Positions 46,257-54,726 of a stretch of 64,000 nucleotides of DNA are shown in pieces. Source of the stretch: JAWVYT01 sp046483065 (GTDB lineage Bacteria; Gemmatimonadota; Gemmatimonadetes; Longimicrobiales; RSA9); contig JAWODW010000053.1 of the NCBI GenBank assembly GCA_046483065.1, forward strand, positions 62,001 to 126,000. Direction: 5' to 3'. The notes under the pieces are model-generated. The model worked only from the letters and a program-made list of their open reading frames with translations, had not been told where the DNA came from and searched no databases. The translations under genes were made by a program, and so were the position numbers. Position 1 is the first letter of the stretch. The number at the start of each line of letters is the position of its first letter.

Positions 46257-46489
46257 GGTGTTCCATTCGCCAGTTGCCCTCGGCCCAAGGGCCCAGCTAC
46301 CCGTAGCCTGGCCGAAAAGAACAATTCTGTTCCTACCATTTTACCGCTGACGACCACCGCCCGATTACGCGTTGGGTCATCAACTGGCAATTCAAACACC
46401 GTCCGCAGACGAAACACCGTCCGCGTCCGCGGGCGGCGCGTGGCAATCCCCGCCTTGCTCCCACTCGTCCGCCTCGGCAACTTCTTGAC

Positions 46490-47137
46490 ATGGGTAGCCG
46501 CACCGATGCTCCCGTCTTGATCGGCGTAGCCGGTGGCAGCGGATCCGGGAAGACTACAGTGGTCCGACGGATCGTCGAGGCCATCGGGCACGGCGACGTG
46601 GTGGTCCTCCACCACGACTCGTATTACCGGGACGGATCACACCTCCCCATGGAGGAGCGGGTCAAGGTCAATTACGACCACCCGGACTCCCTGGAGACCG
46701 GGCTCCTGATCGAGCACCTGGAGGCGCTCCTCGACGGTCGGGCCATCGAGATGCCCGTCTACGACTTCTCCCGACACGTCCGCCGTTCCGAGACGCAGAC
46801 GGTGGAGTCCCGACCGGTGATCATCCTCGACGGGATCCTCATCCTCTGGGACCGGCGGCTCCGGGAGCTCATGGACGTGAAGCTCTTCGTGGACGCCGAT
46901 GCCGATGTACGCCTCGGCCGGCGCCTCCGCCGGGACATGGAGGAGCGCGACCGGTCGCCCGACGGCGTCCTCAGCCAGTACATGGCCACCGTCCGCCCCA
47001 TGCACCTGGAGTTCGTGGAGCCGAGCAAGCGGTACGCCGACGTGATCCTCCCGCGGGGCGGCTTCAACGAGGTGGGCGTCGGGATGGTGATCAGCACCAT
47101 CCGGTCGGCGCTGCAGGGGCGGTCGGTGTCGGTGTGA
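46490..47137 (+). CDS. udk: Uridine kinase
   Basis: A 215-residue cytoplasmic kinase phosphorylating uridine and cytidine in pyrimidine salvage. The P loop GGSGSGKTT is at about residues 15-23, HHDSYYRDGSHLP holds the catalytic Asp and substrate-contact Tyr, NYDHPDSLE is the uridine-binding segment, and the lid has RRLRRDMEERDR. Length agrees with Udk (about 210). No ribosome binding site precedes ATG 46490, so a leaderless or weakly initiated message is possible. Downstream is the 0.4-kb inverted-repeat region. Confidence 0.95.
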   Translation: MGSRTDAPVLIGVAGGSGSGKTTVVRRIVEAIGHGDVVVLHHDSYYRDGSHLPMEERVKVNYDHPDSLETGLLIEHLEALLDGRAIEMPVYDFSRHVRRSETQTVESRPVIILDGILILWDRRLRELMDVKLFVDADADVRLGRRLRRDMEERDRSPDGVLSQYMATVRPMHLEFVEPSKRYADVILPRGGFNEVGVGMVISTIRSALQGRSVSV

Positions 47138-47179
47138 GGCCCGCTCCACCTGGCTTGCGGATTCCACGTCCTGCGCGCC

Positions 47180-47460
47180 GCTTCACGCCAAGGCGCGAAG
47201 CACAGCTTGAAGACGCGAAGACCGGCGATCTCACGCGAAGGCGCGAAGCCGCGAAGGGTCCTTGGGGATTACGCCGGGCGGCCGGACGTTCGCGACGAAC
47301 CCGAAGCTCACCGGCTCACAACAAACTGAACGGATGCCTGAACTCGCCCCCACCCCGCGTTGCTCGATGCACCCTTCGCGACCTTCGCGCCTTCGCGTGC
47401 ACCGTAGTTGGCCGTTCTTCGCGGCTCCGCGGTTCTCGGCGTCTTGCCGTGTATCCGAGA
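47180..47460. repeat. GCGAAG-type long inverted repeat region
   Basis: The 428-base gap between udk and the propeller gene is dominated by GCGAAG-like words on the left and their complements on the right. The best arms are 47232-47259 and 47371-47399, which pair over about 28 bases with one indel and one mismatch around a spacer of about 110 bases. Weaker pairing continues outward. Open frames here have the Arg/Ala/Phe-rich composition expected from the repeat and are not credible genes. Confidence 0.75.
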
Positions 47461-47565
47461 GCAGCCGTGCCGCGAAGACATGATCGCGCCCCCAACGTCG
47501 ACGCCCGTTGTCGCGTCCTATGAATGACGCCAACGCTCGAACCTGACGAAATCGGAGATCCAATC

Positions 47566-50298
47566 GTGAAATACCCACGCGCCGTCTTCTTCTCGATCCT
47601 GGCCCTGGCATCGGCGGTCGTGGCCGTGCCCGCCCCGGCTGCTGCCCAGGACGCTGATCAGAGCACCGACCCGGGCGTCCTGACCGACGAGGTCCTGGAG
47701 CCGTTCTCGTTCCGCCTCATCGGTCCGGCCAACCACTCGGGCCGGGTCACGGCCATCGCGGTGCCCGAGGGCACGAGCGGGAAGACGGCCTACGTCGGGT
47801 TCGCGGGAGGCGGCGTGTGGAAGACCACCGACCACGGCGTCTCCTGGCGTCCGATCTTCGACGATCAGCCGTTCAACGGGATCGGCGATGTGGCGGTATC
47901 GGCGTCGGACCCGGACGTGCTGTGGGTGGGGCTGGGCGAGCGGAACTCCCTGCGGTCCAACTCCTGGGGCAACGGCGTCTACAAGAGCACGAACGGCGGC
48001 GGGAGCTGGGAGCACATGGGGCTGGACGAGACCCGTGAGACGGGCCGGATCGTGGTCCACCCCGACGACCCGGACGTGGTCTGGGTCGCCGCCCTGGGCC
48101 ACCTGTGGGGCGCGAACCCGGAGCGGGGCGTCTACAAGACCACCGATGGCGGCGACACGTGGGAGCAGGTCCTGTTCGTGAACGACACCACGGGCTTCGT
48201 GGACCTGAAGATGGACCCCCGTGACCCCGACGTCCTCTACGCCGCCGGCTGGCACCGGATCCGGTGGGGCGGCGGGAAGATGGAGGGCGCCGGTGCGGGG
48301 AGCGGGATCTGGAAGACCGCGGATGGCGGGTCGAGCTGGACCCGTCTCGACGACCCGGAGGGCAGCCGCGGGCTGCCGGCGTCGGGGAAGATGGGCCGGA
48401 TCGGGCTCGGCATCGCGCCCAGCCAGCCGGACCGGCTCTACGCGGTGATCCAGGACGCCAGCAGTGCGTACAGCCCCACCGTTTCCATCACCGGCGGCAT
48501 CTACCGGAGCGATGACGCCGGTGAAAGCTGGCGCCAGGTCCATGACGTCTCGCCCCATCCGGACTACTTCTACAACGAGGTGTGGATCGACCCGAACGAC
48601 GCCGACCGGGTCTACCTGGCCGGCACGTGGATGGCCCTCACCGAGGATGGCGGCACCACCTTCGAGACGGTCCGGCTGCGGGGCGTGCACGTGGACCACC
48701 ACGCCCTCTGGATCGACCCGGCCGACAGCGACCACATGATCGTGGGCAACGACGGCGGGATCTACATCTCGTGGGACCGGGGCGGCAGCTGGCGGCACAT
48801 CGCCATGCCCACGGGTCAGTACTACGAGGTCAGCGTGGACAGCACCAAGACCCCGTACTACGTCTGCGGCGGGACGCAGGACAACGGCACGTGGTGCGGC
48901 CCGAGCCGGACCCGGGAGCGCGCGGGGATCACCACCCACGACTGGTACAGCATCTACGGCGGTGACGGGTTCGTCAGCCACGTGAGCGTGGACAGCCCGC
49001 GGATCTTCTACGCCGAGTCGCAGTACGGGAACATCGGGAGACGGAACGCCGCCACCTGGGAGACCCGGCGTCTCCAGCCCCACTCGGAGGACGCCGGCTA
49101 CCTGAGCGGCTACGAGTTCCGCTGGGACTGGAACACGCCGTTCATCATCAGCGAGCACGACCCGACCACCCTCTACCTGGGCGGCAACTACCTCTTCCGG
49201 CTCCACGACCGGGGGAAGTCGTGGAGCACCCTCGGCCCCGACATGACCCGCGGGAACCGGTACGACCCGGCGCCCGACAGCGCCCACACCTCTTACCGGT
49301 CGCTCCACTCGGTGGCCGAGTCCACCCTCACCGCCGACCGGCTGTGGACGGGATCCAACGACGGGCTGATCTGGACCAGCGAGGACGGCGGCGAGAGCTG
49401 GACCCGGGTCAACGACAACCTTCCGGACCAGGAGCCGCAGCACTGCTGGGTGGCGGAGATCGAGGCCAGCCACCACAGCGCCGAGCGGGCCTACGTGACC
49501 CACGACTGCCACCGCCGCGACGACTATCGGCCCTACGTCTACCGGACCGATGACGGCGGTGAGACGTGGACGAGCATCAGCGGCGACCTCCCGGAGGACG
49601 CCGGCAGCTGGGTCATCCGCGAGAGCTGGGTCGACCCGGACGTCCTCTTCGTGGGGAACGAGCGGGGCGTATACATGACCATCGACGGCGGGGAGCACTG
49701 GAACCGCCTGAAGAGCGGGCTGCCCACCGTGGGCGTACGGGACATGAACTTCGCCTACGCCGAGCAGGACCTGGTGGTGGGCACGTTCGGCCGGAGCATC
49801 TACGTGCTGGACATCAGCGCGCTCCAGACGCTCTCCGACTCGGTCCTGGCCGAGCCCGCACACCTATTCCCCGTGGAGGACGGCCGGATCTACAACCCGA
49901 TCAGCACCTACGCCTCCAACGGCGAGTTCTTCACGGCACCCAACCCGCCGTACGGCGTGACCATCACCTACTGGCTGTCGGAGGACCTGGGCCAGGAGGC
50001 CCGGCTGACCGTCCGTCGTCTCGACGATGAGGCGGAGCCCGGCGCCGAAGGAGCCGGCAACGAGACCGTGGCCCGGCTCTCCGGGAGTGGTCGTCCCGGC
50101 ATGCACCAGGTCACGTGGGACTACACCCTCTCCGAGCCCCGGCCACGGGAGCTGGGCGACCCGGAGAGCCGGAGCGAGCTCCAGGAGGCGGAGCCCGGAC
50201 TCTACGAGATCCGGTGGACAGCGGGCGAGAAGACCATGACCCGCACGTTCCGGGTGGAGAAGGGCTGGGTGGAAGACGTACCCGGCCGGGTGAAGTAG
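47566..50298 (+). CDS. Secreted VPS10/sortilin-type BNR beta-propeller protein
   Basis: A 910-residue precursor. GTG 47566 (with GGAG nine bases upstream) gives a clean signal peptide ending at PAAAQ (about residue 28). The mature protein is a chain of sialidase-like Asp-box repeats such as GVWKTTDHGVSW, GVYKTTDGGDTWEQ and YRTDDGGETWTS, forming a large propeller like the VPS10/sortilin and glycosyl-hydrolase BNR families, then a C-terminal beta-sandwich (about 770-910). The catalytic residues of sialidases are not evident. Bacterial members are usually annotated as exo-sialidase-like or unknown; a binding or scaffold role is plausible. Very common in Gemmatimonadota and Acidobacteriota. Confidence 0.88.
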   Translation: MKYPRAVFFSILALASAVVAVPAPAAAQDADQSTDPGVLTDEVLEPFSFRLIGPANHSGRVTAIAVPEGTSGKTAYVGFAGGGVWKTTDHGVSWRPIFDDQPFNGIGDVAVSASDPDVLWVGLGERNSLRSNSWGNGVYKSTNGGGSWEHMGLDETRETGRIVVHPDDPDVVWVAALGHLWGANPERGVYKTTDGGDTWEQVLFVNDTTGFVDLKMDPRDPDVLYAAGWHRIRWGGGKMEGAGAGSGIWKTADGGSSWTRLDDPEGSRGLPASGKMGRIGLGIAPSQPDRLYAVIQDASSAYSPTVSITGGIYRSDDAGESWRQVHDVSPHPDYFYNEVWIDPNDADRVYLAGTWMALTEDGGTTFETVRLRGVHVDHHALWIDPADSDHMIVGNDGGIYISWDRGGSWRHIAMPTGQYYEVSVDSTKTPYYVCGGTQDNGTWCGPSRTRERAGITTHDWYSIYGGDGFVSHVSVDSPRIFYAESQYGNIGRRNAATWETRRLQPHSEDAGYLSGYEFRWDWNTPFIISEHDPTTLYLGGNYLFRLHDRGKSWSTLGPDMTRGNRYDPAPDSAHTSYRSLHSVAESTLTADRLWTGSNDGLIWTSEDGGESWTRVNDNLPDQEPQHCWVAEIEASHHSAERAYVTHDCHRRDDYRPYVYRTDDGGETWTSISGDLPEDAGSWVIRESWVDPDVLFVGNERGVYMTIDGGEHWNRLKSGLPTVGVRDMNFAYAEQDLVVGTFGRSIYVLDISALQTLSDSVLAEPAHLFPVEDGRIYNPISTYASNGEFFTAPNPPYGVTITYWLSEDLGQEARLTVRRLDDEAEPGAEGAGNETVARLSGSGRPGMHQVTWDYTLSEPRPRELGDPESRSELQEAEPGLYEIRWTAGEKTMTRTFRVEKGWVEDVPGRVK

Positions 50299-50299
50299 C

Positions 50300-50383
50300 A
50301 TGAGACGGATGCGGAGGATCGACCTGGCCGTGGGGCTCGAGCTCGGCTTCACCAGCGGCCTGACGCTCCACATCTACTTCTGA
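50300..50383 (+). CDS. Possible 27-residue peptide downstream of the propeller gene
   Basis: An ATG one base after the propeller stop codon opens a 27-codon frame with basic start (MRRMRRIDLAVG) and a hydrophobic end (LTLHIYF). GCGGAGG lies inside its first codons rather than before it, so it would depend on coupling to the upstream gene. It could be a small membrane peptide or chance. No homolog is known to me. Confidence 0.25.
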   Translation: MRRMRRIDLAVGLELGFTSGLTLHIYF

Positions 50384-50452
50384 GCCCGGGTCGCCCCGCC
50401 CGGCACGGTCCCCGCGGCCCCCGGTCCCTTCCATCGGCCCGGGGCCACGTAC

Positions 50453-50458
50453 TACCTT
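50453..50458 (+). promoter_or_regulatory. Candidate -10-like element (TACCTT)
   Basis: TACCTT ends 51 bases before ATG 50510 and suggests that the following gene has its own promoter. Confidence 0.3.
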
Positions 50459-50509
50459 CATCCCTGTACGAAGCCCGGCAGGACCCTACCCGTTCCCCAG
50501 GAGGAACTC

Positions 50510-51145
50510 ATGCGACGTACCCTCGCCCTCTTCGCGGCGGTGGCAGCGCTCATCGCCGCGCCCGACCTCGACGCCCAGGAGCTGCCCGATGGCTGGGCCA
50601 TGCGGTTCGACCGGCCGAGCGCCGGTGCCGACATGGTGGACTTCCGGGTCATGGAGCCCGGCTGGCACGTGACCACCGGCCGCGCCGGTGCGGCCATCTT
50701 CTGGCAGCCCGGGATGACGGCCGAGGGCGACTATCGCTTCTCCACGGCCATGCACCTCTTCGACCCCGCCTCCCACGCCGAGGCCTTCGGGCTCTTCGTC
50801 GCCGGTGACGACCTCGAAAGCGCGAACCAGGAATACCTGTACTTCCTGGTCCGGCAGACCGGCGAGTACCTGATCAAGCGTCGGGTTGGGTCGGAGACGG
50901 AGGACGTGGTGGGTTGGACCGCCCACGCCGCCATCCCCGAGATGGCGCCCGGTGCCGAAGAATCGACGGAGTACGATCTCGCCGTGGAGGTCGACGGGGC
51001 CGAGGCGCGGTTCCTGGTGAACGGCGCCGTGGTCCATACCCTGTCCACCGACGCGGTGGACGCCGGCGGCCAGGTCGGGATCCGGGTGAACCACATGCTC
51101 GACCTCCATATCGAGCAGCTGGAATTGACGCGCTCCGGTATGTAG
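50510..51145 (+). CDS. Exported protein with a concanavalin-like (LamG/DUF1080-type) fold
   Basis: A 211-residue precursor with a signal peptide (cleavage near DLDAQ, residue 23). The mature part resembles 3-keto-disaccharide hydrolase/LamG-like domains: WHVTTGRAGAAIFW, then YRFSTAMHLFD, EYDLAVEVDGAEARFLVNGA and GQVGIRVNH, the standard strand order of a laminin-like jelly roll. It may bind or cleave a glycan, but catalytic residues are not obvious. AGGAGG directly before ATG 50510 is strong. It ends in front of a bidirectional hairpin. Confidence 0.75.
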   Translation: MRRTLALFAAVAALIAAPDLDAQELPDGWAMRFDRPSAGADMVDFRVMEPGWHVTTGRAGAAIFWQPGMTAEGDYRFSTAMHLFDPASHAEAFGLFVAGDDLESANQEYLYFLVRQTGEYLIKRRVGSETEDVVGWTAHAAIPEMAPGAEESTEYDLAVEVDGAEARFLVNGAVVHTLSTDAVDAGGQVGIRVNHMLDLHIEQLELTRSGM

Positions 51146-51159
51146 GGAGAAAGACGAGA

Positions 51160-51189
51160 CCCCCGCCGAGGATCGCTCCTCGACGGGGG
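51160..51189. terminator. Bidirectional hairpin between the jelly-roll gene and hsp20
   Basis: Arms 51160-51172 and 51177-51189 pair over 13 positions with one G-T type mismatch around a four-base loop, between convergent stop codons at 51145 and 51254. Confidence 0.7.
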
Positions 51190-51253
51190 CCCATCCCCCC
51201 TGCCAAAGGTCGGGTACGGCGGCGGCTGCCGCCCGCACCCGTCGTACGAGTGG

Positions 51254-51697
51254 TCAGCTCACGTCACGGCCACCCGACGTGATCTCGATCTTCCGGCCCT
51301 TGGCTTCCTCGGCCTTCGGGATCGATACCGTCAGGATCCCGTCCTCGTAGTTCGCGGTGATGTTGTTCGGGTCCACCGCACGGGGCAGCGTGAACTTGCG
51401 GGTGAAGGAGCCCCAGCGCCGCTCGTAGAGCAGGCCCTGCGTGTTCTCGTCCTTCTGCTCCTCCTTCTTCTCGCCCTGGATCGTGAGGACGCCGTCCTCC
51501 AGCTCGATGTCGATGTCCTCGTGCTTCATCCCCGGCAGCTCCGCCGTCAGCACCAACGCGTCCGGCGTCTCTTCCACGTCCACCGGCGGGCTCCACAGGT
51601 CGCTCGAGCCGCCGAAGACGCTGTCCAGCTCACGCGCAAGACGGTTCATCTCGGTCAATGGCGACCGCGACCGCGTTGCAACAGGCATCCGTACCAT
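51254..51697 (-). CDS. Hsp20/alpha-crystallin small heat-shock protein
   Basis: A 147-residue cytoplasmic chaperone that holds unfolding proteins. The alpha-crystallin domain (about 40-130) has VDVEETPDALVLTAELPG, the conserved LEDGVLTIQGEK and the late YEDGILTVSIPK segment; the C-terminal IxI-like anchor is KIEI. ATG 51697 is chosen over ATG 51709 because GGAGGG at 51702-51707 is spaced four bases from it and would otherwise lie within the coding part. A stable hairpin at 51752-51769 lies about 55 bases upstream of the start. Confidence 0.94.
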   Translation of the reverse strand: MVRMPVATRSRSPLTEMNRLARELDSVFGGSSDLWSPPVDVEETPDALVLTAELPGMKHEDIDIELEDGVLTIQGEKKEEQKDENTQGLLYERRWGSFTRKFTLPRAVDPNNITANYEDGILTVSIPKAEEAKGRKIEITSGGRDVS

Positions 51698-52046
51698 TTT
51701 TCCCTCCATGGTTGTAGGTCCGTTATTCAGGTTTTCGCTTCTCTGTCAGCTGCGCCGGGTGTCCGGCGCGTTGCCGCCCGTAAGAAGGAGCATCAGTCAT
51801 GCCAGGTGGTTTCCGCCAGATTGGCAGGGATGACATGCGAAGACCTGCGGGCTGAATGCACGCATGGCGGACCGTCTGCCGGATTGGAAGACGCAACGGC
51901 GGATGGAGCCGGCTCGCCGGCCGGCTTCGTCGCGTCTTCGGGTGCAACGGAGGGTGGCTTGTCCGGCCACGGTGCGAAGCGCCCGGATGCCGGACGCACC
52001 GGCGTCGTCGCTTGCCGGTCCCGGTAAACGCCGTCATCTTCGCGCC
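51698..52046. other. Divergent intergenic region between hsp20 and the methyltransferase gene
   Basis: About 350 bases with no credible gene. A perfect seven-bp hairpin with a four-base loop lies at 51752-51769 in the probable hsp20 leader. No clear heat-shock sigma-factor site or CIRCE element was seen. The right half (51840-52030) is GC-rich with open but unconvincing frames. Confidence 0.5.
51702..51707 (-). promoter_or_regulatory. Ribosome binding site fixing the hsp20 start
   Basis: GGAGGG on the minus strand, four bases before ATG 51697. Confidence 0.65.
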
Positions 52047-52787
52047 ATGGAAATGAGAGAGCATTACGTGGCGTCGGGCCACTGGCTGTTCCGGCGACGG
52101 AGCTGGCTGCCCCTGATCCCGTTCGTCTTCGTCATCATCGGGCTGGTAGGCTACGAGTACCCGTCGGGGAGCCGGTCGCTGCATCACGCCTGGGGCGTCT
52201 TCTGTCTCCTGGTGGGGCTGTTCGGCGTGGGGATCCGGGCGCTGACCGTCGGATACATCGCCGGCGGGACCTCGGGCCGGAACCGCTCGCGCCAGGTGGC
52301 GGAGACGCTGAATACCCGGGGGATCTACTCCGTGGTGCGTCACCCACTGTACCTGGGTAACTACTTCATGTGGCTGGGCGCCGCGCTCCTGCCCCGTGAC
52401 CCCTGGGTGGTGCTGGTGGTAACACTCGTGTTCTGGCTCTACTACGAGCGCATCATGACCGCCGAGGAAGACTTCCTCCGCGGCAAGTTCGGTGAGGCGT
52501 TCGAGGAGTGGGCCGCGCGGACGCCGGCGTTCATCCCGGCGCTGGGCCGGTGGCGGTCGGAGGACCGGCCGTTCTCCTTCCGGATGATCCTTCGCCGGGA
52601 GCACTCCGGGGTGTACGGCCTGATCGCCACCATCTGTGTGCTGGCCCAGGCGGCCGACATGGTGGCCGCCGGCGAGCTGCGGATCGATCCGTTCTGGGCG
52701 TGGCTGTTCGGCGTGGCCACGGTGCTGCTCGGGCTCGTGGTGGCGCTGAAGCGTTACACCGACCTTCTCGAAGTCACCGACCGGTAG
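52047..52787 (+). CDS. Isoprenylcysteine-carboxyl-methyltransferase-family membrane protein
   Basis: A 246-residue protein with about five membrane helices. The SAM-binding signature of the ICMT/phospholipid methyltransferase family is present: GIYSVVRHPLYLGNYFMWLG, then RIMTAEEDFL and FGEAFEEWAARTP. A related enzyme, Leptospira LmtA, methylates lipid A phosphate, so a lipid substrate is plausible; the true substrate is unknown. ATG 52047 and 52053 are both possible; there is no clear ribosome binding site. After a 117-base gap, the DUF885 gene follows on the same strand. Confidence 0.8.
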   Translation: MEMREHYVASGHWLFRRRSWLPLIPFVFVIIGLVGYEYPSGSRSLHHAWGVFCLLVGLFGVGIRALTVGYIAGGTSGRNRSRQVAETLNTRGIYSVVRHPLYLGNYFMWLGAALLPRDPWVVLVVTLVFWLYYERIMTAEEDFLRGKFGEAFEEWAARTPAFIPALGRWRSEDRPFSFRMILRREHSGVYGLIATICVLAQAADMVAAGELRIDPFWAWLFGVATVLLGLVVALKRYTDLLEVTDR

Positions 52788-52866
52788 GGGCCCCGGTACC
52801 GATCGTGCGCGGTGACGACGTCGGAAGGCCGGGCCGCCGTCGCTGGCGCACGGTCTGACGCGTTCC

Positions 52867-52872
52867 TAGCTT
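52867..52872 (+). promoter_or_regulatory. Candidate -10-like element (TAGCTT) before the DUF885 gene
   Basis: TAGCTT ends 32 bases before the proposed TTG start at 52905. Confidence 0.3.
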
Positions 52873-52894
52873 GGAGAGTCCGACACCAGCCCCC

Positions 52895-52900
52895 GGGAGG
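52895..52900 (+). promoter_or_regulatory. Ribosome binding site supporting a TTG start
   Basis: GGGAGG four bases upstream of TTG 52905. The TTG start gives the only reading with a proper lipoprotein signal directly after the start. Confidence 0.6.
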
Positions 52901-52904
52901 TTCC

Positions 52905-54695
52905 TTGCAGCTACGTACGATTCCGCTCATCGCCATGGCGGTCACGTTCGCCCTGGCCTGCGGATCCGCGCCAGACCGAGAGTCCGGTACACCGGGCCCG
53001 GGTGGGCCGGGTGGGCCGGGCATCCCGGTCACCCAGGACGAGATCGATGACGCCGCCGAGGAATTCGATCTGATCCGGACCGGCTTCCTGGAGTGGTACT
53101 TCGAGGCTCATCCGGTTCGGGCGACGGAGCTGGGCGTCCACGACTACGACCACCGCCTCCCGGCGCTGGACCGGGTCGGGATCCAGCGCCGGATCGACGA
53201 CCTCCTCCGGTGGCTCTCGGACCTGGAGGAGGTCCGCTTCGTCCTCATGGCCGGGGATGACCGCTACGACTACGCGGTCCTCGAGTACGGGATCCGGTCG
53301 GAGCTCCTGGAGCTGGAGGAGTCCCGGGACTGGGCCAACGACCCGGGGCTGTACACCGGGCTGATCGCCCGCGGGCTGGCCGCCGTGGCGGAGCGGGAGT
53401 ACGCGCCGTTCGCCACCCGGACCGGGGCCCTTACCGCGCGCATGACGGCCGCGCCGGCGCTGCTGGAGGCGGTGCGGTCGAACGTGCGTCAGCCGCCGCG
53501 GGTGTGGACGGAGCTGGCGGTGGGCGAGGCCCGGGGACTGCTGGAGTACCTGGAAGAGGACCTGCCGACGCTGCTGCGGGCGCAGCGTGGCGCGATCCCC
53601 GGCGAGCTGGAGGAGGCCCGGTCCGCGCTTGCCGGTGCCCTCCAGTCTCATATCGACTGGCTCACGGAGGATCTTCTGGCCCGGTCGACGGGCACGTTCC
53701 GCCTGGGCCGCTACCTGCTGGAGCGCAGGCTCCTCTACGACGAGCACATCTTCCTGGGGCTGAGTGAGCTGGAGCGGCTGAATGTCAACGCCATCAACGA
53801 GTACCGGCAGCAGGTGGCCGAGGTGGCGGAGACCATCGACCCGGATCGGTCGCCGAAGGAGATCATCGATTCCATCACCCGGGTCGGCCCCGAGCCGGAA
53901 GAGCTCCTGCCCCGGGCGCGCGCAGCGCTCACCACCGCACGGGACTGGAGCACGGAGAGCGGCGTGGTGCCCGTCCCCCGCGACGCGCTGCCGACGGTCC
54001 GGGAGTCGCCGCCGTACGCACGGGCGCTGTTCGCGTCGCTGGACGCGCCGGGCCCGTTCGCGCCCGACAGCCTGGAAGTCTTCTACAACCTGACCAACGT
54101 CCGCCCGGGGTGGGACGAGGCGGTGCGCCGTGGGCATATGTCGTACTTCAACGATGCCGGCCTCGTAATCACCACCCTCCACACCACGTTCCCGGGGCGC
54201 TACGTCCAGCAGCAGTACGCCCGGGACCTGGTGCCGCTACGGCGCGTGCTGGCCACGAAGACGTTCACGGCGGGGTGGGCCCACTACGCCACCGGAATGG
54301 CGCTGGATGAAGGGTTCTCCGACGACCCCGCGGTCCGCCTGGAGCAGCTCCGGCGTGCGCTCCAGCGGCACGCCCGCTGGTTCGCAGTGGTCCGGCTCCA
54401 CGCCATGGACGAGCCGCTGGACCAGGTGGTGACCGGGTTCATGGAGATCGCCTACTTCGACGAGGTCCCGGCCCGCAGGGAGGTCCTGCAGGCCACCCGC
54501 GATCCGGGCCTCATGGCCGACGCGCTGGGCCGGATGCAGATCCTCCAGCTCCGGGACGACTACCGCCAACACAGGGAGGAGGACGACGAGCCGTTCTCCC
54601 TGGTCGGGTTCCATACCGAGCTCCTGCGGCTCGGGCTCCCGTTCCCGTTGGCCCGGGAGGTCATGATCCCCAGCGACCCGGACCAGGGCCGATGA
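52905..54695 (+). CDS. DUF885 family lipoprotein lacking the metal-binding motif
   Basis: A 596-residue precursor with lipobox FALAC (Cys near residue 19) followed by a Gly/Pro linker. The body is the all-helical DUF885 fold: FLEWYFEAHPVRATELGVHDY near the start, then long helices. Members normally carry HExxPGH as a metalloprotease motif. Here the equivalent is H426-T-T-F-P-G-R432, so the Glu and second His are missing, and the later EGWA position reads AGWAH. It is probably inactive as a metalloprotease or strongly changed. ThyX follows after 31 bases. Confidence 0.8.
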   Translation: MQLRTIPLIAMAVTFALACGSAPDRESGTPGPGGPGGPGIPVTQDEIDDAAEEFDLIRTGFLEWYFEAHPVRATELGVHDYDHRLPALDRVGIQRRIDDLLRWLSDLEEVRFVLMAGDDRYDYAVLEYGIRSELLELEESRDWANDPGLYTGLIARGLAAVAEREYAPFATRTGALTARMTAAPALLEAVRSNVRQPPRVWTELAVGEARGLLEYLEEDLPTLLRAQRGAIPGELEEARSALAGALQSHIDWLTEDLLARSTGTFRLGRYLLERRLLYDEHIFLGLSELERLNVNAINEYRQQVAEVAETIDPDRSPKEIIDSITRVGPEPEELLPRARAALTTARDWSTESGVVPVPRDALPTVRESPPYARALFASLDAPGPFAPDSLEVFYNLTNVRPGWDEAVRRGHMSYFNDAGLVITTLHTTFPGRYVQQQYARDLVPLRRVLATKTFTAGWAHYATGMALDEGFSDDPAVRLEQLRRALQRHARWFAVVRLHAMDEPLDQVVTGFMEIAYFDEVPARREVLQATRDPGLMADALGRMQILQLRDDYRQHREEDDEPFSLVGFHTELLRLGLPFPLAREVMIPSDPDQGR

Positions 54696-54726
54696 CCCTC
54701 TTGAACCTTTGACCCGAGACCCGACC

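Noticed and set aside
46485..46490. TTGACA just before udk
   Set aside because: It overlaps the udk start codon, so it cannot be the -35 box of that gene, and no -10 follows in a useful position.
47231..47611. A 126-codon minus-strand frame in the GCGAAG region
   Set aside because: Its Arg/Ala/Phe content follows directly from the repeat words; it overlaps the start of the propeller gene.
51864..52046. A 61-codon N-terminal extension of the methyltransferase gene
   Set aside because: The extension is Arg/Pro-rich and hydrophilic, unlike the family, which begins just before the first membrane helix.
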